From: Riemerella anatipestifer ATCC 11845 = DSM 15868
GTDB taxonomy: Bacteria; Bacteroidota; Bacteroidia; Flavobacteriales; Weeksellaceae
Length of the DNA stretch: 64,000 nucleotides
Direction: 5' to 3'
Assembly (NCBI RefSeq): GCF_000252855.1
Contig: NC_017045.1
Coordinates: forward strand, 1,240,001 to 1,304,000
Shown piece after piece: positions 35,260-46,548 of this stretch. Each line of letters starts with the position of its first letter. Position 1 is the first letter of the stretch. Below the pieces are notes generated by a model. That model was given only the letters and a program-made list of their open reading frames with translations. It had not been told where the DNA came from and did no database searches. The position numbers and the translations under genes were made by a program.

Positions 35260-36726
35260 TTATTTTCTTTTCTTTTTTACTACTTTTTTCTTCACTACTG
35301 GAAGATCAGACTTCTGAAGAGCTTCCCAAGCAGATCCGCTGATTGCTTCTACAACCACTTTTCTGTCTTTCATTCTCTCTTCGTTAGAAGCAGATGCAGG
35401 AACTGTAGCTTCAGCAGAACCAACTCCTTTAGATTTTAACTGAGATGGGTTAACACCTCTAGCTTCTAAAGCAGCTACTACAGATGCAGCTCTTTCTCTA
35501 GAAAGTTTCAAGTTATAGTTAGCATTACCTTTAACATCTGTATGACCAACTACTAAGAAAGTACCTCCGTTAGAAGACTTAATCACTTCAGCAGCTTGAT
35601 CTAACTTAGTATTAGATTCAGATCTGATAGATGCTTTATTAAAGTTAAAGAATATACCCTTTAATGCTCCTGTTGCTTCAACTGCATACGCTTCCTGAGG
35701 CTTAGGACAACCTTTGTATTCTGGAAGACCTGGAACATTAGGACACTTATCATCTTTATCTAATACTCCATCATTATCTGTATCTGGCCAAGGGCAACCG
35801 TTATTTTCAGCTGGTCCTGCTACATCAACACAAGCATCGTCTTTATCCAATACACCATCTTTGTCTGTATCTGGCCAAGGGCAACCATTGTTTTCTACTG
35901 GTCCTGCTACTTCTGGACAGTTATCATCTTTATCTGGAACACCGTCACCATCTGTATCTGGACAACCTTGGAATTCAGGTAAACCTGGTGTTTCTGAACA
36001 TAAATCGTCTTTATCTAACACTCCATCCTTATCCTTATCTCTGTTACCAAATCTAAAGTTCAATGAAGCTGACGCTTGCCAAAAGTTAGCCAATCTAGAC
36101 TTATCTACTGGAGTAGAAACATAATCCCCTTGGATACCAAGACCAAAGTTCTTAGTTAACCAAATGTTTGTACCTAAACCTGTTGATAAAGCAAAATGAT
36201 CCGCTCTTCCTTGAGTGTATGGTTTATTTTCGCTATACCCCGCGTAAGTTACATCATTGTAGCTATCAGTCACAGGGAACGTAAGACCTGTATAGTCGTG
36301 TCTCAAATAGTTGGCTCCAACTCTTACATAAGGGTCAAACCATGCATCTTCGTTGCCAAAAAGAAGACCTGCAAATTTAAGCTGAAGACCAAGTCCAGTC
36401 ATCAACATAAATTCTTTACCCATTCCAATTCTCTTATTATCAATATTACCTACTGAAGTTTGCCAGTCAAGAACTAACGCCTTGTTCAAGTTTCTAGCAA
36501 CTGTAAGCTTAGACAATGGCGGAGTAATTGTAAAATTATTGATATTGTACAAACTCTTGCCTGTAAATGCTGTTTTAAAAACATCTCCAGCACTTCCTCC
36601 AGCAGCTACATGATTCACGCCATGAGCACCAACACCTATTAACCAAGGATTGCTAGTAGTCTGAGCAGAAACAGTAGTAGCAACAGTAAGTGCTAATGCT
36701 GAAATTCCTAATTTTAGATTTTTCAT
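35260..36726 (-). CDS. OmpA-family outer-membrane protein with thrombospondin type 3-like repeats
   Basis: A 488-residue outer-membrane protein. The signal peptide ends ATTVSAQ. An eight-stranded-barrel-like region spans about 25-230. Then come Asp-rich calcium repeats (DKDKDGVLDKDD, DTDGDGVPDKDD, DTDKDGVLDKDD, DTDNDGVLDKDD) separated by Cys-containing linkers. The peptidoglycan-binding OmpA domain follows (about 350-465: IFFNFNKASIR, GHTDVKGNANYNLKLSRERA, DRKVVVEA), and a Lys-rich tail KKKVVKKKRK. It should tie the outer membrane to the wall and bind calcium. Single gene with strong terminator. Confidence 0.93.
   Translation of the reverse strand: MKNLKLGISALALTVATTVSAQTTSNPWLIGVGAHGVNHVAAGGSAGDVFKTAFTGKSLYNINNFTITPPLSKLTVARNLNKALVLDWQTSVGNIDNKRIGMGKEFMLMTGLGLQLKFAGLLFGNEDAWFDPYVRVGANYLRHDYTGLTFPVTDSYNDVTYAGYSENKPYTQGRADHFALSTGLGTNIWLTKNFGLGIQGDYVSTPVDKSRLANFWQASASLNFRFGNRDKDKDGVLDKDDLCSETPGLPEFQGCPDTDGDGVPDKDDNCPEVAGPVENNGCPWPDTDKDGVLDKDDACVDVAGPAENNGCPWPDTDNDGVLDKDDKCPNVPGLPEYKGCPKPQEAYAVEATGALKGIFFNFNKASIRSESNTKLDQAAEVIKSSNGGTFLVVGHTDVKGNANYNLKLSRERAASVVAALEARGVNPSQLKSKGVGSAEATVPASASNEERMKDRKVVVEAISGSAWEALQKSDLPVVKKKVVKKKRK
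35710..36040 (-). repeat. DNA copy of tandem calcium-binding repeats inside the OmpA-family gene
   Basis: Four Asp-rich coding repeats. The two central copies (around 35781 and 35868) share long near-identical stretches with an 87-bp period (29 codons). This is within-gene repetition and could allow copy-number change by slippage or recombination. Confidence 0.7.
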
Positions 36727-36802
36727 AGAATTAAATAATTAAATAATTGATAATGCAAATTAAATATATTTTTTTGTTACTGCCAAAATTTTAGCTATTT
36801 TT

Positions 36803-38980
<2,178 letters not shown>

Positions 38981-39008
38981 GAGTAAAAAGGATAATGACA
39001 ATAGGAAG

Positions 39009-39045
39009 AGAGGGCTGTAATTTGATAGATTTCAGTCCTCTTTTT
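39009..39045 (+). terminator. Terminator after ABC-F gene
   Basis: AGAGGGCTG (39009-39017) pairs with CAGTCCTCT (39033-39041) with one G-T wobble, followed by TTTT. Confidence 0.8.
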
Positions 39046-39065
39046 CAATAATAAAGATAGGAATA

Positions 39066-39596
39066 ATGACAAAAAAATTAAAACTAGAAGAACTAGGCAG
39101 AATTGATATAGAAACTTTTAAAAAAACTTCTAAAACACCTCTCGTGGTTGTTTTAGACAATATTAGAAGCATGCACAATGTTGGTGCTTTGTTCCGAACT
39201 GCCGATGCATTCTTAATAGAGAAAATCGTACTCTGTGGCATTACACCACAACCGCCTCACAGAGAAATACACAAAGCCGCATTGGGGGCTACCGAAAGTG
39301 TAGATTGGGTTTATCAAAAAGACATCTCAGAAGCTATAAAAGAACTAAAAACACAAGGTTACAACATTATTGGAGTAGAGCAAACCACAGATAGTATTTC
39401 TTTATCCGATTTTGAAATAAATCCTAACCAAAAGTACGCTTTAGTCTTAGGCAACGAGGTTGAAGGTCTATCTGACGAAGCCCTTCCTTTATACGATAAC
39501 TTTATAGAAATACCACAGCTCGGCACCAAACATTCGCTTAATGTAAGTGTTTGTGGAGGTATCGTAATATGGTCTTTTTTTAAAGCCTTAGTATAA
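39066..39596 (+). CDS. TrmH/SpoU family RNA 2'-O-methyltransferase
   Basis: A 176-residue SPOUT methyltransferase. The three family motifs are DNIRSMHNVGALFRTADAF (about 31-49), LVLGNEVEGLSDEAL (about 126-140) and IPQLGTKHSLNVSVCGGIVIW (about 151-171), forming the knotted SAM site. It is short, without the N-terminal RNA-binding domain of larger homologues, so the target (tRNA or rRNA) is not clear. It is followed closely by the DUF885 gene, which has its own promoter. Confidence 0.88.
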   Translation: MTKKLKLEELGRIDIETFKKTSKTPLVVVLDNIRSMHNVGALFRTADAFLIEKIVLCGITPQPPHREIHKAALGATESVDWVYQKDISEAIKELKTQGYNIIGVEQTTDSISLSDFEINPNQKYALVLGNEVEGLSDEALPLYDNFIEIPQLGTKHSLNVSVCGGIVIWSFFKALV

Positions 39597-39606
39597 AATT
39601 TTTAAT

Positions 39607-39614
39607 TACTTTTG
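39607..39614 (+). promoter_or_regulatory. Promoter -7 element for DUF885 gene
   Basis: TACTTTTG matches TAnnTTTG; start predicted near 39618, ATG at 39637. No -33 TTTG. Confidence 0.5.
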
Positions 39615-39636
39615 CTCGATATATAATTTATTGAAT

Positions 39637-41442
39637 ATGAATACCACAAAGTTTTTTTTAAAGTTTATCATATTATCCTCCGTTATACTAGCCTTATTTT
39701 CATGTAAAAAAGGAGATACACCTTTTGTTGTAAATACCACACCTAAGACCAGCTTAGACAGCATAGCAGAGGAATACTATGAAGGTTACCTTCAGTTTCA
39801 TCCATTAGAAGCTACTGCACAGGGCGACCCAAGGTACAACGATAAATTACCTAGCTTAGAAAAAACTAAAATTACTGAAGAGATTGCTTTCTACAGTGAT
39901 ATGATTAAAAAGCTAGAAACTGTAGATTATGAATCTCTTCCTGATGATAAAAAAACGGTTTTCAATGTACTAGATTATTTATTAAAAGATTTAGTAGAAG
40001 GCTATGCCTATCATCCAGAATATATACCGTTTACACAATTTTCGGGATTACCATTAGACTTTCCCCTTTTGGGAAGCGGGAGTGGAAATCAGCCATTCAA
40101 AACAGTAGAAGATTATGATAACTGGCTAAAAAGAATGCAAGAATTTCCTAAATGGATGGAAACAGCTCAGGAGAACTTTAAACTAGGTATCAAAAATGAT
40201 ATTGTATTGCCTAAAAGTCTAGTGGTAAAGATGATTCCTCAAATGAGAGCCGAAGAAATCATCTCTAAAGACTCCAACAAAAACATATTTTATAAGCCTC
40301 TTAAAAATTTCCCTGTAGGCTTTAGTAACGCCGAAAGAAATCGTATTACTAAAAACTATCAAGAGGTTATTGTATCTAAAGTTATTCCTGCTTACCAAAA
40401 AATGGGAGATTTTCTTGAAAAGGAATATTTACCAAAGGCAAGAACTACCGACGGCTACAATGCTCTACCAAAAGGTAAAGAAATCTATAACTATCATGTA
40501 AAGCGCTGGACAACCACCAACCAAACTCCAGAAGAAATCCACAATATTGGATTAAGCGAAGTTGCGAGAATAAGAGGTGAAATGGAACAAGTAAAAGAAG
40601 AGCTCAAGTTCAGCGGAACTCTAGAAGAGTTTTTGGTGCATTTAAAATCCGACCCTAAGGCAATGCCTTACCAAACGTCTCAAGAAATTTTAGATGGGTT
40701 TAATGCTATCTTATCAAAGATTAAACCTAAGCTAAAAACGATGTTTAATAATGTTCCAAAAACAGGCTTTGAAATTAGACAAACCGAAAAATTCAGAGAA
40801 GCATCTGCTAGTGCAGAATATCAACCAGGTACTCCAGATAGAAAAAGAAACGGTATTTTCTACATTCCAATTCCTAATCCTAAAGCCTTTAATGTAACTT
40901 CTGGTATGGAATCTCTTTTCCTTCACGAAGCTATTCCTGGGCATCATTATCAAATTGCTTTACAGCAAGAGAATCTTAATTTACCAAAATTTATGCGTTT
41001 TGGTTGGATAGGTGCTTATGGAGAAGGTTGGGCTCTCTACTGTGAGTCTTTAGGAAAAGAATTTGGACTTTATACCGACCCATATCAAAAAATGGGAGCC
41101 TTGAGTGATGAAATGATGAGAGCCGTTAGACTCGTTATAGACACTGGACTACACACAGGGAAACTTAATAGAGAAGAAGCTATAAAATATTTCCTAAGCA
41201 ATGTAGCATACGATGAAGCTGGAGCCACAGCAGAAGTAGAACGCTACATGTCTATGCCAGGACAAGCACTAAGCTACAAGACTGGAGCATTGAAGATACA
41301 AGCACTAAGAGCTAAATATGAAAAAGATTTAGGCACTAAATTCAACTTAGCTAAATTCCATGATGAGCTCTTAAATCAAGGTTGTCTTCCTCTACAAGTT
41401 CTTGAAAGAAAAATGGAAATTTGGGCAAAAAACCAAAAGTAG
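39637..41442 (+). CDS. DUF885 family lipoprotein, probable metallopeptidase-like
   Basis: A 601-residue exported lipoprotein. The lipobox is ILALFSC with Cys at about 23, followed by KKGD, resembling the surface lipoprotein export signal (C-K-K/D/E-rich) known in this group. The DUF885 hallmark FLHEAIPGHHYQIAL (about residue 429) is an HExxxH-like zinc motif, and YGEGWALYCESLGKEFG, EMMRAVRLVIDTGLH and SYKTGALKIQALRAKYE follow. Activity against peptides is inferred from the family; no substrate is known. Start at ATG 39637 rather than the TTG 6 bp earlier. Confidence 0.88.
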   Translation: MNTTKFFLKFIILSSVILALFSCKKGDTPFVVNTTPKTSLDSIAEEYYEGYLQFHPLEATAQGDPRYNDKLPSLEKTKITEEIAFYSDMIKKLETVDYESLPDDKKTVFNVLDYLLKDLVEGYAYHPEYIPFTQFSGLPLDFPLLGSGSGNQPFKTVEDYDNWLKRMQEFPKWMETAQENFKLGIKNDIVLPKSLVVKMIPQMRAEEIISKDSNKNIFYKPLKNFPVGFSNAERNRITKNYQEVIVSKVIPAYQKMGDFLEKEYLPKARTTDGYNALPKGKEIYNYHVKRWTTTNQTPEEIHNIGLSEVARIRGEMEQVKEELKFSGTLEEFLVHLKSDPKAMPYQTSQEILDGFNAILSKIKPKLKTMFNNVPKTGFEIRQTEKFREASASAEYQPGTPDRKRNGIFYIPIPNPKAFNVTSGMESLFLHEAIPGHHYQIALQQENLNLPKFMRFGWIGAYGEGWALYCESLGKEFGLYTDPYQKMGALSDEMMRAVRLVIDTGLHTGKLNREEAIKYFLSNVAYDEAGATAEVERYMSMPGQALSYKTGALKIQALRAKYEKDLGTKFNLAKFHDELLNQGCLPLQVLERKMEIWAKNQK

Positions 41443-41541
41443 AAGTATGAAAATAGAGAAGTAATGTATAAATAGAGGTTTGTATTTTTAAGAATTCTTA
41501 CAATCATCATTTTTAACACAAAATTTAGTTAGAAACTTTAT

Positions 41542-41549
41542 TAAATTTG
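41542..41549 (+). promoter_or_regulatory. Possible -7 element directly before tamB
   Basis: TAAATTTG matches TAnnTTTG but would place the transcript start near 41553, only 2 nt before the TTG start codon. No -33 TTTG. The rest of the gap 41443-41541 has a 12-bp palindrome TAAGAATTCTTA (41489-41500). Confidence 0.35.
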
Positions 41550-41554
41550 ATTCA

Positions 41555-44500
41555 TTGAAAAATAGTATAAAAAACACACTTAGAATAGGAGCTATTATTT
41601 TAGGAAGCGTTGTTATAATATTAAGTATATTAGTATTTAGCCTTAATATTCCTGTCGTTCAGAACTTCGTTAAAGACCGTGTTGTAAGTTATGTTGAAAC
41701 TAAAATAAAAACTCCTATAAGCCTAAAAAGAGTTTGCATTAGCTTCCCTAATAGATTAGGACTAGAAGAACTTTATTTAGAAGAAAAAAACAAGGATACA
41801 TTACTGCACATCAATAAATTAGACGTTGGTTTAGATATTTTTCAGCTTTTGCAAAACAAAGCAGACTTCACATCTATTGAATTAGATGGACTTAGAGCCA
41901 ATGTGAAAAGAGACGAACAAGGGCGTTTTAATTTCGATTATATACTGGACGCTTTCGCTAGCAACAAAGACGAGGAAAAACAAGATTCTAAGCCTTTCAT
42001 TCTATCTCTAAATAAAATAAAACTACAACGCGTTAATGTCAATTTTAATGATTTTCAGGAAGGAAACCATCTGAAAATAGAATTCAATAATTTCGAAACA
42101 AAAGTTAAAGACTTTAACCTTGAGAAAAACATTTATGCCCTCAATGGTCTTACCGCTGATGGTCTCAAACTGAGATTAAAACAAGAGATTTTAAAAGAAG
42201 CTATAAAAGAAACTGCAAAAACAATAGATAGTCTTTCAGCCAAAAAACCGATGCAGATAAAACTAGATTTTCTGCGTTTTACCAATTTTGATGTAGACTA
42301 TGCAGATAATACCACTCAATCTTATTTCAAGGTTTTATTTAAAGAACTATCTGGGGATTTTAATAATATAGATTTACCTGAAAATAAATATGATATAGAC
42401 CAAATTAAACTTCTAGGTGCCAAAATAAATGTGGATCTCAAAAGCTCTTCTCAAAACAAATCTTTACAAGATGAGCTTCCAGAGAACCCTGCAAAAGTCA
42501 AGAGTAAAACTCCCAATGTAAAACTTAATTTACTAGCTTTAGATGATGTGATATTGTCCTATAATGATAATGCCCAAAAACATCAACAGGGATTTGATGC
42601 TAATCATTTAAACTTCAAAAAACTCAATGTAAATATTAGAGATTTTAGAATGTTGAATGAAGAGCTGACTGGTTCCGTAAAAAAAGTAGAACTTTACGAA
42701 AAGAGCGGGCTTGCAGTAAAGAATTTCAAAACTGACTTCGCGTACAAGAAAAATATAGCATACCTTAAAAATCTGCTTTTGGAAACCAACAACAGTATTC
42801 TTAGAGACGAAGCTGTAATTACCTATAATTCTCCGCAACAACTGTCTAGTAACATAGGCTCTGCTGGGCTAGCCATTAACCTTAGAAACTCTAAAATAGG
42901 CTTCAGTGATTTGTATTTATTTGCTCCTGATTTAAAGAAAAATGAGATACTTAAACAATATCCCAATTCGGTGCTAAACATAGATGCTAACTTAAGAGGG
43001 AAAGTAAATGACTTAAATATAAACACATTACGCATTAGCGGTTTAGGTAGTACAACATTGGATATTTCGGGACAAATAAAAAATGTAACTAATCCTAATT
43101 TACTAAACTATAATCTCGCTGTTAAAGAACTAAAGACAACTAAAAAAGATATACAAAACTTAGCTCCTAAAAATAGTATCCCCTCAAACATTGAACTACC
43201 TCAAACTATTTCTTTAAAAGGCACTGCTAGAGGCAGTACTTCCTCTGTTTTATCCCACCTGAAGATAAATACCAGTTTAGGAGACCTTAGACTAGATGCC
43301 TATGCTAACCTTAAACCCAAAAATGGAGAAAAATACACCATCTTAGCAGAAGCGGAACAACTCGTTCTAGGAAAATTATTAAGGAATAAAGATTTAGGAA
43401 TATTTTCAGGAGAAATAAAAGCAAATGGAGTAGGGTTTAACCCTAAGACGGCCCAAACATCAATCAACGGAAATATTAAAAAATTTGACTTTAAAGGCTA
43501 TCGCTATACAGGTGTTAATCTGAAAGGGAGTCTAATGACAGGGAAATTAAATGCTCACATTCTATCTAAAGACCCTAATGCCAATTTAGATTTCAAGCTA
43601 GCTGGAAACCTCAACAAAACCTCAAGTGTACAACTTAGCGGAAATATTGAATTGCTAGACCTATACAAACTAAATTTATACAAAGAGCCTCTAGCCTTAT
43701 CAGGTAAAATAGATAGTGATTTTAGTAATATCAACCCAGATTTTCTCAACGGTTATATTCTTTTAGAGAAGTTTAAAATTACACATAAAGACCAAACTTT
43801 ACCTTTACAAGAAATTAAACTTGAAGCATTATCTACCCTCACCGATAACAAAATAAATTTAAAATCACAAGTTGTAGATGCCTCTATACAGGGTAAATAC
43901 AAACTTACCCAAATTTCTGATGTTTTTCTAAAAACACTTAATAATTACTATGAATTTAACCCTGCATCTAAGTACAAAAAGAGCTTAGAATCTAACCAGC
44001 ACTTCACGCTGGATGCTAAGGTAAAAGATGACAACCTTCTAAGAATATTTGTACCTGATTTAAAATATTTTAATGGAGGAGATATAACAGGTGCTTTTGA
44101 TTCAAACCAGTACAAGATAGAGTTTCAGGCGGATTTTCCAATAGTAGAATATGCAGAATATAAACTTAGTGGGCTATCACTTAATGTAAACAACAATCAA
44201 GAAGAACTAAGATATAGACTCGGTCTAACAGAGGTAACTAATGAAAATTTAGCTTTACATCAACTCGATTTGAATGGAAGCATTAAAGACAATAATATTG
44301 GTATTAACTTCAGTACCAAAGACTCCAAAGGAACAGAGCAATATGCATTAGCTGGTATATTTAGAAATGAAAAAAACATCAACAAATTCAGTTTCGTTCC
44401 GCAAGGTTTAATGCTCAACTATGATAGATGGCGAGTAGAAGAGCAAAATGTTATCGGTTTTGGGCGGGAAGGTGTATTTGCTAGTAATTTTAATCTTACC

Positions 44501-46531
44501 AAAGGAAACTCTTCTATTTCGTTGCAAAGCCAAGAACAAAAATTAGGTAGCCCATTAAGTATCTCCATCTCTAATTTTAAAGTAGAAGATATTACAGAGA
44601 TGGTAAAAAAAGATAGCCTTATTGCTAGTGGTTCTATCAATGGGAATGCATTGGTCTCTACTTTTAAGCCCAACTTAAAAGTAGAAGCCGATGTGAATAT
44701 ATCTAACCTAAAACTAAAAGGAAAAAAAGTAGGAAATCTAGATATACAAGCCAATACCAAAGCGATTGATTTAATTGATACCAAAATTGCCCTCACGGGA
44801 GAAGGTAACGATGTACAATTAGAAGGCAATTATCATCTCAAGAAAGGGGATTTAGGATTTATTGTAAACCTTAACACTCTCCCTACTAAAACTTTAGAAG
44901 CATTTGCACTAGGTAATATAAAAAATGGAGAAGGCTATTTTAGTGGAAAACTAAACATCAATGGTACGACTCAAAAACCTCAAATAAAAGGTGGGATAAA
45001 ATTCAATAATGTAGGGCTAGAGATTGCTAAAACAGGAACCGTTTTTAAAAATATTAAAGATGAAATAAGATTTTCAGGACAAAATATTGTTTTTGAACAA
45101 TTTAAACTACGCGATGCAGAAAATAACAGTTTACTCGTAAACGGAGATATACAAACCGAATATTTCAAGAAATATGCTTTCAATCTTGATGTTAATGCCA
45201 AAGATTTTAAGCTAGTAAATTCTGAAAAAGATAATGATAAGATGATGTACGGCGTACTCTCCCTAGATACCAATCTAAGGATAAGAGGTAATTTGGATTT
45301 GCCAAAAGTGGACGGGACATTATCTGTAACCGATGCCACAGATTTCACCTTTATACTCCCTCAAAGTACTCCTACGAAACAGGATAGAGAAGGTATCGTT
45401 GAATTTGTAGACAAAGCCAAATTTGGATTGGCTAAAAATGAGGCAGCAGACACTTTAAGCTCCAAAAATCAACTTAAAGGTATGGAGGTCTCGGTTAATA
45501 TAGATGTAGATAAAAATGCGAAAATGTCTTTGGTCATAGACAAAGCCAATGGCGATTTTGTAAAACTACAGGGGCAAGCACAGCTCACAGGAGGCATATC
45601 TCCTTCGGGAAGAACCACTCTAGTAGGTGTCTATGAGGTACATTCTGGAGTCTATGAAATGTCCGTGAATATGCTCAGAAGAAAATTTGAAATCAAAAAA
45701 GGAAGTACCATTACATGGAATGGTGAGCCTACCGAAGCCGATATGAATATAACGGCAATTTATACCACAGAAACGGCTCCTCTAGATTTGGTACAGCAAC
45801 AATTAGCTGGTTTAAGTCCAAGAGAACTCAACCAATACAAACAGCGTATTCCATTTAATACCCATCTCATTATGAAAGGGGAGCTTATGAAGCCCGAGAT
45901 TTCTTTTGACATTACCACAGAGGATAAGAACGCAGCAGTAAGTTCTACCGTAATATTAAATACAGAGCAAAGACTAGCACAGCTTCGTCAAGAGTCTTCA
46001 GAACTAAACAAACAGGTCTTTGCCCTACTCCTTCTCAATCGTTTTATTGGAGAAAACCCTTTTGAAACAAGCTCAGGAATATCTGCTGAATCAATGGCAA
46101 AACAAAGTGTTAGTAGAATTTTAAGCCAAAGTTTAAACGATTTAGCTGGAGATTTAATTGCTGGTGTAGAACTTAATTTTGATCTAGAATCGTCAGATGA
46201 TTATTCTACTGGAGAAAGAACCTCAAGAACAGACCTAAATGTAGCTTTGAGTAAAAAATTACTTAATGATAGGCTCAAGGTATCTTTAGGTAGTAACTTT
46301 GGATTAGAAGGAGCTACTAGACCTGGAGAACAAGCCTCTAATATAGCAGGAGATATTATGGTAGATTATATGCTTTCTAAAGACGGCAGATATCTTCTGA
46401 GAACTTACCGAAAAAATCAATATCAAGTAGCGCTACAAGGGCAAGTTATAGAAACAGGATTGGGCTTTGTAATTACTTTGGATTACAATGACCTTAGAGA
46501 AATATTAAAAAAGAAAAAGAATAAAAAGTAA
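41555..46531 (+). CDS. tamB: TamB-like translocation and assembly module protein
   Basis: A 1658-residue protein of the TamB/DUF490 family, which bridges inner and outer membrane and aids outer-membrane protein or lipid transport. The N-terminus is an anchor (IGAIILGSVVIILSILVFSL), the middle is long and beta-helical (repeating IDLKG-type strands), and the C-terminal DUF490 segment shows GGISPSGRTTLVGVYEVHSG and MNITAIYTTETAPLDLVQ, the usual late motifs. The start is a TTG at 41555, the only plausible start before the anchor. First of a five-gene run with tamL next. Confidence 0.88.
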   Translation: MKNSIKNTLRIGAIILGSVVIILSILVFSLNIPVVQNFVKDRVVSYVETKIKTPISLKRVCISFPNRLGLEELYLEEKNKDTLLHINKLDVGLDIFQLLQNKADFTSIELDGLRANVKRDEQGRFNFDYILDAFASNKDEEKQDSKPFILSLNKIKLQRVNVNFNDFQEGNHLKIEFNNFETKVKDFNLEKNIYALNGLTADGLKLRLKQEILKEAIKETAKTIDSLSAKKPMQIKLDFLRFTNFDVDYADNTTQSYFKVLFKELSGDFNNIDLPENKYDIDQIKLLGAKINVDLKSSSQNKSLQDELPENPAKVKSKTPNVKLNLLALDDVILSYNDNAQKHQQGFDANHLNFKKLNVNIRDFRMLNEELTGSVKKVELYEKSGLAVKNFKTDFAYKKNIAYLKNLLLETNNSILRDEAVITYNSPQQLSSNIGSAGLAINLRNSKIGFSDLYLFAPDLKKNEILKQYPNSVLNIDANLRGKVNDLNINTLRISGLGSTTLDISGQIKNVTNPNLLNYNLAVKELKTTKKDIQNLAPKNSIPSNIELPQTISLKGTARGSTSSVLSHLKINTSLGDLRLDAYANLKPKNGEKYTILAEAEQLVLGKLLRNKDLGIFSGEIKANGVGFNPKTAQTSINGNIKKFDFKGYRYTGVNLKGSLMTGKLNAHILSKDPNANLDFKLAGNLNKTSSVQLSGNIELLDLYKLNLYKEPLALSGKIDSDFSNINPDFLNGYILLEKFKITHKDQTLPLQEIKLEALSTLTDNKINLKSQVVDASIQGKYKLTQISDVFLKTLNNYYEFNPASKYKKSLESNQHFTLDAKVKDDNLLRIFVPDLKYFNGGDITGAFDSNQYKIEFQADFPIVEYAEYKLSGLSLNVNNNQEELRYRLGLTEVTNENLALHQLDLNGSIKDNNIGINFSTKDSKGTEQYALAGIFRNEKNINKFSFVPQGLMLNYDRWRVEEQNVIGFGREGVFASNFNLTKGNSSISLQSQEQKLGSPLSISISNFKVEDITEMVKKDSLIASGSINGNALVSTFKPNLKVEADVNISNLKLKGKKVGNLDIQANTKAIDLIDTKIALTGEGNDVQLEGNYHLKKGDLGFIVNLNTLPTKTLEAFALGNIKNGEGYFSGKLNINGTTQKPQIKGGIKFNNVGLEIAKTGTVFKNIKDEIRFSGQNIVFEQFKLRDAENNSLLVNGDIQTEYFKKYAFNLDVNAKDFKLVNSEKDNDKMMYGVLSLDTNLRIRGNLDLPKVDGTLSVTDATDFTFILPQSTPTKQDREGIVEFVDKAKFGLAKNEAADTLSSKNQLKGMEVSVNIDVDKNAKMSLVIDKANGDFVKLQGQAQLTGGISPSGRTTLVGVYEVHSGVYEMSVNMLRRKFEIKKGSTITWNGEPTEADMNITAIYTTETAPLDLVQQQLAGLSPRELNQYKQRIPFNTHLIMKGELMKPEISFDITTEDKNAAVSSTVILNTEQRLAQLRQESSELNKQVFALLLLNRFIGENPFETSSGISAESMAKQSVSRILSQSLNDLAGDLIAGVELNFDLESSDDYSTGERTSRTDLNVALSKKLLNDRLKVSLGSNFGLEGATRPGEQASNIAGDIMVDYMLSKDGRYLLRTYRKNQYQVALQGQVIETGLGFVITLDYNDLREILKKKKNKK

Positions 46532-46548
46532 TAGATATCTTCATTATA

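Noticed and set aside
35714-36124. 136-codon open frame opposite the OmpA-family repeats, with internal repeats
   Set aside because: Its Ser-Leu-Ser-rich repeats are the reverse reading of the Asp-rich calcium repeats; no independent evidence of translation.
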